From Endomychus coccineus (Eukaryota > Arthropoda > Insecta > Coleoptera > Endomychidae): a DNA stretch of 64,000 nucleotides. The notes beneath the pieces are model-generated. The model was not told the origin of the DNA and did not search any database. It saw only the letters and a list, made by a program, of their open reading frames with translations. The DNA is taken from contig OY294069.1 in NCBI GenBank assembly GCA_958510875.1, positions 165,849,111 through 165,913,110 of the forward strand, given 5' to 3'. This document shows positions 54,601 to 64,000 of the stretch, in pieces. A program made the translations under genes and the position numbers. Numbering within the stretch: position 1 is the stretch's first letter; every line of letters begins with the position of its first letter.

Positions 54601-57600
54601 GCTTTCACCAAACTGTCAACTAAATCGTGCAACAATAACAACAACAAAAAAACAGTTATTGCAATAAATGTCAATTTACATCACAAAAGGCGCTGTGGTC
54701 TAGGTGATAGGACATCTGGTTCCTACTGAGTGGACGCTGGTTCGATTCTCAGAAGCAGAACTTTTTTTTGAACATTTTCTTGAAAACTATTAATTTGAAT
54801 ATTATTTAGTTGCGTAAAGATAATGAAATAAATAATTTAATATAATAATTCTTTACACAAATGGGAAGAAAGAGCCTTATATAATGCGAAATAATTATAT
54901 AAAAATCAGTAATTACATCAAATGATTTGCGAAGAGTAACTATGCCCACGCACACTATTTATCTATTCTCCAAGCGGCAACACATTTCTGGTTTTTGCTT
55001 ACAATTTTCTCAATTTTATTTATGGTTTGGTGAAGTTTGATCAATCTCGTAAGAAACGCGCAAACATTGAACATCTTCGTATTTCTTAATTATTGTTATC
55101 TACTGAATAGGTACTTACATATATTGTCTTCGGAATTACGGATGCGGTAGAGATAGAAATGAGGCAAGACAATAATAATAGGAAAGTTCCCACTAAGAAA
55201 GTAACGGCCATCAAAAGGAAGAATGTTTCGGGTGTGTAATTATATGTTCTATACTTGTTGTAATAATAACTCACTAGTCCAACAACTACAATGCCGAGTA
55301 TCTGAAAATGAACAATTACTGTATTAATAAATAAGAAAATCTGTGATTGATCACATTAATCCTAGTTGTAAATGGTTTTGCTATGACATAATTCACGTAT
55401 TAGATCATTCTGTTTAGTTTGACCTAGACCCCGTTACATCCACTCAACCATATATGGATACGAAGCAATCTTAAAGGTTAGCTGTATCATTGTTCAATAA
55501 CATTTAGCTTATATTTTATATTATGAGTAAATTCTCGGGAAATCATCAGAGGACGTTCGAACACTAATTCACATCAATAAAGCCAGGGATTCCTCAAACC
55601 AATTGCACCAAGGACTGGGCGTCTATATCGCATTAATATCAAATGAAATTGTCTATTTTGAAACAACGAACGAAACATGAAAAATTGAAATTGTAACACT
55701 GGTGTGTAAAATTATGTGTATTAGAAAGCGACTACAAAGTAATGTTTCTATAGTTGTTCCTTGGGAACACACATTAGGCAATCAGATACATTAGTCGAGA
55801 AAATAAAGCACAAAAAAGGCCAAAGTAAAAAAAAAATCGGGTGAACCGATTTTGATAATTTTTTTTCAATCGATTGAGGAAGTCATTTACAAAAAAAATT
55901 TCCAATTCTTTTTCTCCGAATGTGCATTTTAGCATCTCTACAGAGGAAAATGCATCTCTTTGAATGCACTTTCAGGAGATAATATTAAAAATGTTGAAAA
56001 AATGTCCAAATATAGCCAAAATTTCTCACTCGCGGGTTTTTGGGGTTGCTGATCACGTTTCCGGTGTCAGATTTGAACTACGATGCACCTGGGGCTCAGG
56101 ACGTCCTGGTCTATCGACGTCTCCAGGGAATTCGCAGAAATGCCTTCTGCAGACGAATGGAACCTGTTATGGAGGTTCTCTTGAGCATAGGGGCCATGAC
56201 CATGACATTCAATACTCACCTTGTGCTCAAGATATCCTTATAATCTAGGTCATCTCCATGGACTGATTTTTAATATGCTATGAAATGCAACCAAATTCGT
56301 CTATCGGGGATTTTAGGAACCGCTGAACACGATTTCTGTGCCAGATTTCAACTACGACGCACCTGGGGCTCAGGAGATCCTGGTACTATCGTCGCCTCCA
56401 GTGAATTCGTGAAATCATCTTTTGGAATGGGATGAAACTTGTGAGGGAGGTTCTTTTCTCAGGGTATTCTGAGCACCAGGTGACTATTGAGTATCATGGT
56501 CTTGACCCGTATGCTTAAGATAACCTCCATAACAGGTTTCATTTTTTTGCAGAAGGTATTTCTGCGAATTCCCTGGAGACGACAATAGTACCAGGAAGTC
56601 CTGAGCCCCAGGTTCTTCGAAGTTTAAATCTCACACCGGAGTAAGAAATGTTGGTTATATTTGGACATTTTTTTCAACATTTTTAATATTATCTCCTGAA
56701 AGTGCATTCAAAGGGATGCATTTTCCTCTCTAGAAATGCAAAAAAAATTTGAATGACTTCCGGAATCGATTTAAAAAAATTTTCAAAATCGGATCATCCG
56801 ATTTTTTTTCCGACCTTTTCTGCTTTATTTCCTCGCCTATATATATGGGTTGAAAATATATTGAATTTATTCTTCTAGGCATTCCATAAATATGTTAGCA
56901 ATAGTAGCTGAAATAGTGCATTCTAAACGAAAATTTACCGCATTTATAAATTCAGGCTGATGTAGGGGTGTGTGGTCTTTCATATTTAATAGTTACGAAA
57001 AAGAATGTATGGCCCAAGGTGAGTTCTAAAAACAAAAACTTAGAAAATTCCATAGCCCTTACTAAACATTGTTTTACTTCTCACTATCAGTTCGATTATG
57101 AAAATATTTTAGCTAAAGAAACCAATTATTGAAAATTCTTGGCTTTCGGATGAATTCCGTGTTACAATAGCACGACTTGATGCCGACGTTTCGTCAACCA
57201 TTACAGCTGGCATCTTCAGGGCAGGTTTGGGTCTTGAACTGAAACTGATTCTTCTGGTTTCTATTGCGCTATTTATTGTAGGAAAAAACCTTCAGGCTAC
57301 ACAGTTCACTACCTTTATTCCGGTGGTTAACTCCGTTCTGGCACCTGACGTTGCTGTTGTGTGATCATCTGCATCTGTGGAATTTTCGAGGATAGAATTT
57401 TGGGGCTCGGGCTATTATTTTGGTATTTTCGGAAAGGATTTGATGATTAGTGTCAAACTTGTGTTCCGCAAGTGCAGATCTACTGGTGTCACGAAGCCTT
57501 GTACATTGCTCATGTTCTTTCACACGAGTAGCTAGTGTACGACCTGTTTCACCAATGTAGACTTTACCGCAAGAACAGGGAATGCTAAAAACACCTAAAT

Positions 57601-59769
57601 GAAAAGGAGGAAGGGGACCTTTGACAGGTTTGTAAAACAGATAGTTTTGGATGTGTGGAAAACCGAGTAGAAATATGATGTTTTTTAAGTATTTTGGAAA
57701 TTTGATCTGTTATATTTTCAATATATGGAAGAAAGAAGGAGTTTGTGGCTCAGGTTGATTTGAAATTTTAGGTGAAGTGTATTTCTTTATGGCTTTTTGA
57801 ATGTTATAATGGGAGAAATTATTTGATAATAAGACAGATGAAAGACGTTTTAATTCTGATTTTAGGATTGGCGTTGGTATAAGTTGACAGCTCTGTGGGC
57901 CAAGGAGTTTATGACAGATTGCTTTTGGGCAGGGTGGTGGTGGGAAAGGCAATCGGTGTGAGTGGGTTTTCGATACACAGAATGTCCCAAAGTACCGTCA
58001 GTCTCTCGACTAACTAATACATCTAGGATCGGGAGTGAACCTTTCGATTCAACTTCCATGGTGAAAAGGATATTGGGATGTAATGAATTTAAATGATTGA
58101 GGAAAGGAACAAAATTATCGTGACCATGTTGCCAAATAACATAAGTGTCGTCGACATATCTAAACCAACATTTCGGCTTGAGAACAGATGAGTCCATGAA
58201 GATATTAGCTATGACCGGAGAAAGTGGGGAACCCATGGCCAAGAGGTCCAGAAGATACCACCTGTAATGGTTGGCGAAACGTCGGCATCAAGTGCTATTA
58301 TTGTGATGTGGAAGCCAAGAATTTTCAATATTAGCTATCCGCAGAAGTCTTCTATTCAAGATATACCAATTATTTTGAAAGACCAAGTTTGTTAATCACA
58401 GAACCAATGTACAGTCATTAAGTCAAATTTATATAAATTTGATTAATTAAATATATGCAAATTTCTACGTAATTCTTTATATGTTAAAAATAGCGTGTAG
58501 GTTGAAAGCCGATATAATAAATCATGCATTTTGCTACAGATAAGACCTTTGCTATCGAAGTCATAGATAACTCAAACACATCTGTTCAAAATTAATACCT
58601 ACTTGATCCAAATGGAACGTAGATGTCGTTGCTTCTTACTAGAGTAATGACGCCTTCAACTATAGAAACATTACTCTATAGTGGCGTACTGATACACATA
58701 ATTTCTCACATCAATGTGTTAAAATTTCAGTTTTTCGTGTTTCGAACGTTATTGCGTCGTAGACAGTTTCAATTCAAATTAATGCGATACATAGGTATGC
58801 TCAGTGCTTCGTGCAATTGGTTTAAGGAATCGCGCTTTAGTTGCTGTGAATTAGTGTTCAAACGTCTTCAGAGGATGGTCGTGATATTATAGTAAACATA
58901 TGTGTTAATGTTACCTATTCCCCGAGAATTTACAAATAATTTACATCTGGGTCAAGAATAATTATAATAACATTTAGCTGATAATACGACAGACAGATAA
59001 CATATAATTTATACCACAGCTAGTTGAAATAACTCATTTTTGCTAATGTTTCTTATACACGAAATAGGTACAATCTTCAGAGCAATTCATATAGAATACG
59101 AAAAAGTAGATGGTCAATTTTTCGTATCGGCAATCGTATCTATTTGTATCAAAATTTCAACCTAATGCCTTCTGGTCAAAAGATTTCCCTCAAAATTGGT
59201 TATTAAGTTATTACACTTCTTATAAGAACACAAGTTGACATCAACCAACTATTCCCGAAAAAATCTGGGTCAATAAAAGTTTTTGAACACGTTTTCACCT
59301 AGTGTCTGAAGTTGTTATTCAAGTTGGTATTATACTTTGAGTATTTCAAACCACGGTTTAAGTGAGTAAATGAATAAAAATAGTACAACGAAGTATTTCA
59401 TTAACCGGATGAATTTTCTTTAGTAAAATCTACACGTTCCCACTAGGTAGGAACGGATTTTCTCTCATTCTATCACGGCATATTCATCGCGAGAATAACC
59501 AGATGGAAATACAAGCGTGTGTATATATTCCATTTGGGTCTGATAGTTCTTGTTAAACACGCCGCATTGTGTATTGCAAAAGCTATGAAATTTTAAGAGC
59601 GTGACGTCAATCGGAAGTTATTTTTATTTGCCAATTTGCATCGGAAATATCTTACCAGTTGGAACAGTTTGAAGATACCGGGCCATGTTTTTAAATAACC
59701 AGAATTGATTATTATAGCTGATGTCGTGGTCGTTGTCATAGTCCTGGTAACTGTGACTGTGTGAGACAT
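51687..59769 (-). CDS. MARVEL four-transmembrane protein (plasmolipin/CMTM-like), 164 residues, four exons
   Basis: The coding exons are 59769-59656, 55301-55119, 51983-51861 and 51761-51687. All junctions are phase 0 with GTAAGA or GTAAGT donors (38, 61, 41 and 24 codons plus stop). Exon 1 is Thr-rich ([20 protein letters not shown]) and ends [14 protein letters not shown], the usual lead into MARVEL TM1. Exon 2 gives [14 protein letters not shown] (TM1) and [20 protein letters not shown] (TM2). Exon 3 begins [20 protein letters not shown] (TM3), and exon 4 gives [20 protein letters not shown] (TM4). The protein should sit in plasma or vesicle membranes and take part in lipid-domain or junction organisation, as MARVEL proteins do. 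The acceptor before exon 1 (TTTATCAG at 59780) shows that a non-coding 5' exon lies upstream, possibly ending at about 63456. The introns hold LINEs, a foldback element and a Penelope-like copy. Confidence 0.9.
52941..54275 (-). pseudogene. Jockey/RTE-like LINE copy inserted in another LINE
   Basis: The minus frame 54075-53497 holds [20 protein letters not shown] (motif B) and [11 protein letters not shown], where YADD became FAND. It continues through [20 protein letters not shown]. 53439-53203 gives the C-terminal YNTR-type segment ([12 protein letters not shown]). A poly-T at 52941-52950 on plus is its poly(A) tail. The 5' end is next to CCTAA repeats. The catalytic box mutation makes it inactive. 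Confidence 0.75.
54256..54274 (+). repeat. Short (CCTAA)n telomere-type run
   Basis: acctaacctaacctaac is three units of the insect telomeric repeat TTAGG on the minus strand, placed at the 5' junction of the minus-strand LINE. Confidence 0.7.
54687..54772 (+). repeat. tRNA-derived SINE-like unit with pol III boxes
   Basis: Box A-like TGGTCTAGGTGAT lies at 54693-54705 and a strong box B GGTTCGATTCT at 54738-54748. A run of T (54761-54768) that could terminate pol III follows. The acceptor and anticodon stems do not fold cleanly, so I do not call it a functional tRNA gene. Confidence 0.5.
55529..55556 (-). repeat. Truncated ribozyme-repeat copy
   Basis: aaattctcgggaaat joined directly to tcatcagaggacgttcg. 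This is the terminal sequence and stem I/CUGAUGA part of the repeat seen at 34599-34677, with the middle deleted. Confidence 0.5.
55795..56838. mobile_element. Foldback element, ~1.04 kb
   Basis: The outer sequences cgagaaaataaagca and tgctttatttcctcg are reverse complements. The arms (about 55795-56160 and 56520-56838) also mirror each other (ggagataatattaaaaatg, ggggctcagga). The centre has further related blocks around ctggtactatcgtcgcctcc. No transposase, and the target duplication is unclear. Confidence 0.75.
57140..58242 (-). mobile_element. Penelope-like element copy C, truncated
   Basis: In minus order there is a fragment from RT motif B ([16 protein letters not shown]) through [16 protein letters not shown] and [15 protein letters not shown] (58242-57862). 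The RT end (57952-57710), a decayed GIY-YIG region (57600-57430) and the terminal region with a hammerhead-like motif (57235-57183) follow. The 5' part of RT is missing, replaced at 58243 by an inverted terminal segment. Confidence 0.85.
58243..58350 (+). mobile_element. Inverted terminal segment fused to Penelope-like copy C
   Basis: It carries the ribozyme-like terminal sequence (ggttggcgaaacgtcggc, 58269-58286, preceded by CCAGAAGA instead of CUGAAGA). It continues gccaagaattttcaat and ttagctatccgcagaag. The last block is shared with the right end of copy B, so it belongs to the element. Confidence 0.75.
58370..59640. other. Intron 1 remainder of the MARVEL gene
   Basis: No coding signal. 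It contains a decayed ribozyme repeat at 58858-58932 (plus sense: ACGUCUU, CAGAGGA in place of CUGAUGA, ending ccccgagaattt). Confidence 0.45.
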
Positions 59770-60109
59770 GATGATGGATCTGATAAAAAAGAAGTAATAT
59801 TAGAATCATACAATATTATTATTTCGCCGAAGAGATAGTTTCAATTTCCCGAAACAAATTTCTTGGATTCGGCAGAAATACAGGTTAACATGGCTTTAAA
59901 AAACAATCTGAAATTGTATTTTTCTCCAAAGCTTTAGGATATTTTCCAATACTTATTATGGTTGATAACACTGGTAATATATAGAAAGCGCGGAAGGTCT
60001 CATAGTTTTCATCTTACTGGAGCAGAAGATGCTCATTTAACACCTCAATAGGTGCAAGCTGGAAGATTACAGAATTGCAACCATTAATTTTTGTTAAACA
60101 TTCATCTTT

Positions 60110-60409
60110 TTATGTTGCTTTGCATATCAATGGAGGTGGTACTTTTTTTCGACTACTTTGATTTTTGTTTCCTATTCCCGAATTCTCAAACTTTTCACGA
60201 GCACTGATATACATGTTGGCGTTTATTTGTGCAAGATTTACATGGTTTCTGAGAAATGTTTCAATCAACAAATCGAACGAGATATCTTCACTGTAGATGA
60301 ATTTATAATTGTCTTCGAAAAAATATGGGACAATAATTCTAAATAAAACGGAATCGCACACCATGTTCTCTTGAGCTATGCAATGGTTTCTGATGATAAG
60401 CTTAGGCAT
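60110..60409 (-). CDS. Uncertain open frame of 99 codons
   Basis: An ATG-started frame with no recognised domain: mixed hydrophobic segments, a Lys-rich end (SSRKKVPPP). No splice context, poly(A) signal or repeat supports it. It may be a fragment of an unknown gene or chance. Confidence 0.15.
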   Translation of the reverse strand: MPKLIIRNHCIAQENMVCDSVLFRIIVPYFFEDNYKFIYSEDISFDLLIETFLRNHVNLAQINANMYISAREKFENSGIGNKNQSSRKKVPPPLICKAT

Positions 60410-60419
60410 GGGCGTAGGC

Positions 60420-61150
60420 GGAAAATTATTTCAGGAGATGCGTGGTAAATATAAAAGATTTCGTCATATTATTCGGTGAAATTTCAATTAATGGCATTTC
60501 AAGATAAGCTTTTTTATAGGTAGATAATCATTGATAAGAAAATACATTAAATATTTACAGTGCACTCGTATCAACATCCATAGGCACCCCTAAATTTTTT
60601 GTAGAGTGGGGCAAAAATAACACCAGCTATAATATAAGTAGGTGCATAAATAAATATAAAACTTTTTATTGCACCTCATTTATAAAATCCAACAAAAAAT
60701 AATAAAACAAACAAAATTCAATATGATCAAATTATTACAAATAAACACTACACTGAATAACTGTGAAACTCAACTAGCTCTCTATGAATTGATATCATGG
60801 CGAGTGATCTATGTTTTATTCCTGGGGGACCCCCCCCCCTTCTTGGAGCCTAACAGTACAACTTTTTAGCAGCTCGCACTAGAAAATCTATTCTTCTTAG
60901 TTTCTTTGCCATGATATCTAATATATTTAGAAGCTACCTTAATCAATGTTCAACAAAGCCAATCCATACAATCGTTTCTCGTTTGTTGTACTCCGCAAAA
61001 CTGAGAAGTTAAAAAAGGTAGTGTGGTACCTATTCGCTAAAACCGATGAACCGTGGGGTACACAATCATCTAGAATCTAGAGCATCGTTAAAAGTACATG
61101 TCGAGAAGGAGATTGGAATATTTCATTGATTCATTAATGTAGTAACGATA
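60420..61150. other. No gene recognised
   Basis: AT-rich, with a C homopolymer near 60829-60838. Nothing assignable. Confidence 0.4.
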
Positions 61151-61152
61151 TA

Positions 61153-62096
61153 CAGGGTGTCCCAGGTTTTAGTAGCAGAACTTCAACAGTCGATAGTAAA
61201 TTTGATTTTGAGAAAAAAAGTTCCTATTAACATATATGCACAGACGCTTAGTTTTTGAGATACAAGGGTGTTGAAATTGAAAAAAAAATCGTTTTTTGCG
61301 AATATCTCTGGAACCGTTTATCGTACAGAAAACAGCTTCTGCAAGCATTTTCCACTCATAGTAAGCTATGTTTTGTGTGATAAAATTAAAATTTTTTTTT
61401 AGTCATAATTGGTGAAGATATTGAAGGGGTAGTGGGTGTTTTTCTCCCCAACTTCTACGCCACTGGAAAAAGTACGGTTTTGGTATAACCATTTGAACCG
61501 CCAATGTTTTGTTCACAAAAAAGATACTTGGTCGTAAGTTCTAAAGTTGACCGTTTTCGAGAAAAATCAACTTTTATGTTGAAAAACATGGTCAATTTTT
61601 TGGTTTTGTTACTTGTTCTATCTAACGTTTGAATAAATTTTGTTTAATTAGTAAGAATTGACAATGTTTTTCAACATAGAAGTTGGTTTTTCTCGAAAAC
61701 GGTCAACTTTAGAGCTTATGACCAAGTACCTTTTTTGTGTAGAAAACATTGGCGGTTCAAATGGTTGTCTCAAAACCGTATTTTTTCCAGTGGCGTAGAA
61801 GTTGGGGAGCAAAACACCCACTACCCCTTCAAGATCTTCATCAATTATGACTAAAAAAAAATTTTTTATCACACAGACATAGCTCACTATGAGTAGAAAA
61901 TGCTTGCAAAAGCTGTTTTCTGTACGGTGAACGGTTTCGGAGATATTTGCAAACAACGAAATTTTTTTTTCAATTTCAACACTCTGTATCTCAAAAACTA
62001 AGCGTCTGTGCATATATGTTAATGGGAACTTTTTTTCTCAAAATCAAATTTTCTATCGACAGTTGAAGTTCTGCTACTAAAACCTGGGACACCCTG
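61153..62096. mobile_element. Foldback MITE, same family as 12720-13657
   Basis: The ends are CAGGGTGTCCCAGG and its complement, with TA on both sides. The arms are about 450 bp. The interior shares long runs with 12720-13657 (gcgaatatctc, ccgtttatcgtacagaaaac, cataattggtgaag, ggggtagtgggtgtttttct). It has no coding capacity. The 121-codon frame across the right arm is not a gene. Confidence 0.85.
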
Positions 62097-62099
62097 TAT

Positions 62100-64000
62100 A
62101 TGAAGGAATGTCTTCATGCCACTATATTCAAAATTCAAATAAACCCCCATTTACGGGTGGTTTATACCACCCGAAAGTTTTAGAAAAACTTACCTGACTG
62201 GGGGTATCTAGTATAGATACTTCATTTAAACACTGTATTGTGATTGTTCAAAACATATGTGCACCAACGTAGGCGAAATTTCATTCAGCGCTCTCCCTAG
62301 GGTAGTTTATTCTTGTGAAACTTTGCTAGCCGGATATTTCCAGTGAAGATATTGCAATGAAAAAGTGAACTATAGATTGTACAAAACATATTTCTTGTGC
62401 TACCATATAGACAAAATTCAAATCAGTCTCTTCATTAAAATTTATACTTGTGATTTTTCGAATAACTTTTTGACCGGGGTATCCAATGAATTTGACCCTC
62501 GTCGAAATTTGGTGCTGTTTCTAGTTTTTTTGCAATGTCCGGCATCAACTAGAATCACCCTTATAAGGGGACTGATGCGAATTTTGCAAATGGTGGCACA
62601 AGAAATTTGATTTGAACAATCATATCCTACTGTTTCAATGAAATATCTTCATTGGATACCTCCGGTCAGCGAAGTTTTTCGAAAACCCCCTGAATGGGGG
62701 TTGATTTGAATATTCTGGGGCACGAAGACCTCATCAGGGACAACACAGTTTTAAAGTTTAGCCTAGTTATAATAATTCCCAGGCTTTTCGCGTCGAAAGG
62801 TTTATTTTAGGGTCGGCAAATTATCCACACCCATATATGCCAGGACTTTCAGTTGGCCAATATCAGAAAGTCTGTTTGTTCACAAAATCAGACAAATGAT
62901 AATGAACTTCATCGCTTTTCCATTTCTAAAAGATTTTTTTCTTCCAGGAGGCTTCTTCTTAAGCACCGAACCTATTTCTTTAAAGTTTTTCCCATATTTT
63001 AATGGTGTGAGCAGATGATATCATAATATTTCGATCAAAATTAAAATGAATTCGGTAAATTCGTTGTGTTGTTATGAAGCAGTTATTATTTTGTTAAAAG
63101 GTTTTCACAGCAAAGGTGCGATGAACGCAGATCACTTGCATTATTTTGTAATGATGTTTCATTGGCTAAAATTCAAAAGTGACAACAGCCTCCTCCTGTG
63201 ATTTTTGCCCGAAAAATTAAGCGTTTCCTGGTGGTTCCTTTTTTCGTTTCCATTTTATTAAGATTTATCAAAATTTGCAACTGTCCCAATCTGCTGATTG
63301 CAGAGGGAAGATCATTTTGAAAAGGATGAAATTTGATGGGCAATTTAAAATTTTAAAGGCCATACTACTTGATATTCTGCTGCAAATTGATTCATCATCT
63401 AATTTTACCGTATCATTTGTAAACAATATAGAATTTTAGTTAATTTGTACTTACGGATTAAAAAACTGATGTAACACACTTTAAACGATTTAACATTAAC
63501 ACTCAATTACAGAAATAGCAAATGATAAGTCACTGTGCGTAGTGAGCAATTCGCGATGACTAACAAACGGATCAATATGTCAAAATGGTTTAATTTACGA
63601 ATAGCAAACAGAGATAATATTGAGATAATTTTGTAAATTAAAATAACGCTCATCACTTTCACTACAAATGCAGAATAACGTACCTATTAGTATTTTGTTT
63701 ATAGCCGGCAGGTAGGCGTAACCAAGATGACCTCAGTGTGACCACCACACGAGCCGCGGTGCGATGCAGGTTTACCTCTGGAAGTGCAACACTGAATACG
63801 AGAAGTACGCTCCGCTAGCCGTGTCCTATTTCCAATAATATAACTCATACGCTCGGACTCGAATTAATTCACTTCTATTTTAAATCAACATATTTTGGTG
63901 AACTTCGATAATGTGCATACACCGTACCGAATGGTGTATTTTGAAGAGATTTGGAATTCATCACAGTCGTTGAATATATCAGTGTAATTCGCAGGCACTA
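62100..64000. other. Upstream flank, possible 5' leader exon near 63456
   Basis: No protein gene recognised. On the minus strand a good donor (AATCC|GTAAGT) at 63456 could end a non-coding first exon of the MARVEL gene, whose coding exon has an acceptor at 59780. 63700-63840 is GC-richer and might be promoter-proximal. Both points are conjecture. Confidence 0.25.

Noticed and set aside
54687..54760. Functional tRNA gene
   Set aside because: Boxes A and B are good but acceptor and anticodon stems do not fold; more likely a SINE.
59624..59809. 61-codon histidine-rich frame [20 protein letters not shown]
   Set aside because: It is an out-of-frame reading of the first coding exon of the MARVEL gene; the correct frame joins perfectly to the next exons.
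61648..62013. 121-codon open frame on minus
   Set aside because: It lies across the arm of a foldback MITE and has a homologous frame in 12720-13657 only because the DNA is repeated.

Overview
The window looks like an intron-rich, AT-rich animal nuclear genome, most likely an insect. It holds short exons with GT/AG boundaries, a singles bar-type MARVEL gene, a Mab-21/cGAS-like gene, Tc1, mariner, hAT and Penelope-like elements, many decayed LINE pieces, and a short CCTAA (insect telomere-type) run. A beetle would fit, but I cannot name a species. There is no sign of bacterial, plasmid or CRISPR content.

Host genes: I could assemble five minus-strand genes by joining exons with matching splice phases. 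(1) A Mab-21/cGAS-like protein runs from 14108 to 3576. (2) A secreted protein of 285 residues has five exons from 19220 to 15146. (3) A 107-residue single-pass membrane protein has three exons from 23636 to 20080, with a possible 5' leader exon ending at 28589. (4) A singles bar-like MARVEL protein of 172 residues has four exons from 46492 to 30673. (5) A second MARVEL protein (plasmolipin/CMTM type) of 164 residues has four exons from 59769 to 51687. Genes 4 and 5 share exon layout and intron phases, so they are probably an old tandem pair. A weak plus-strand two-exon mini-gene lies inside an intron of gene 1 (5281-5730).

Mobile DNA: the introns are packed with transposons. 1147-3434, 12720-13657, 17066-18028, 55795-56838 and 61153-62096 are foldback (long inverted repeat) elements. 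25845-27384 is an intact-looking Tc1 (DD34E) with TA target duplication. 49056-50734 is a TA-flanked IS630/Tc1/mariner element with inverted repeats of about 496 bp. 39113-41459 is a nearly complete Penelope-like element (RT plus GIY-YIG) with a 14-bp target duplication. Two rearranged relatives lie at 24312-25250 and 57140-58350. 35405-36840 is a mariner copy carrying a nested hAT-type MITE (35469-36202). hAT transposase remains lie at 29780-30025 and 44700-46080. LINE fragments occur at many positions.

Most notable RNA signal: hammerhead-ribozyme-like motifs of the kind known from Penelope-like elements. The best one is on the minus strand at 34636-34677. It has a CUGAUGA box, a GNRA-like-capped stem II, GAAAC, and perfectly pairing stem I arms, and it faces a second copy in inverted orientation. 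A second sequence family of the same motif sits at the 3' end of the Penelope-like copies.
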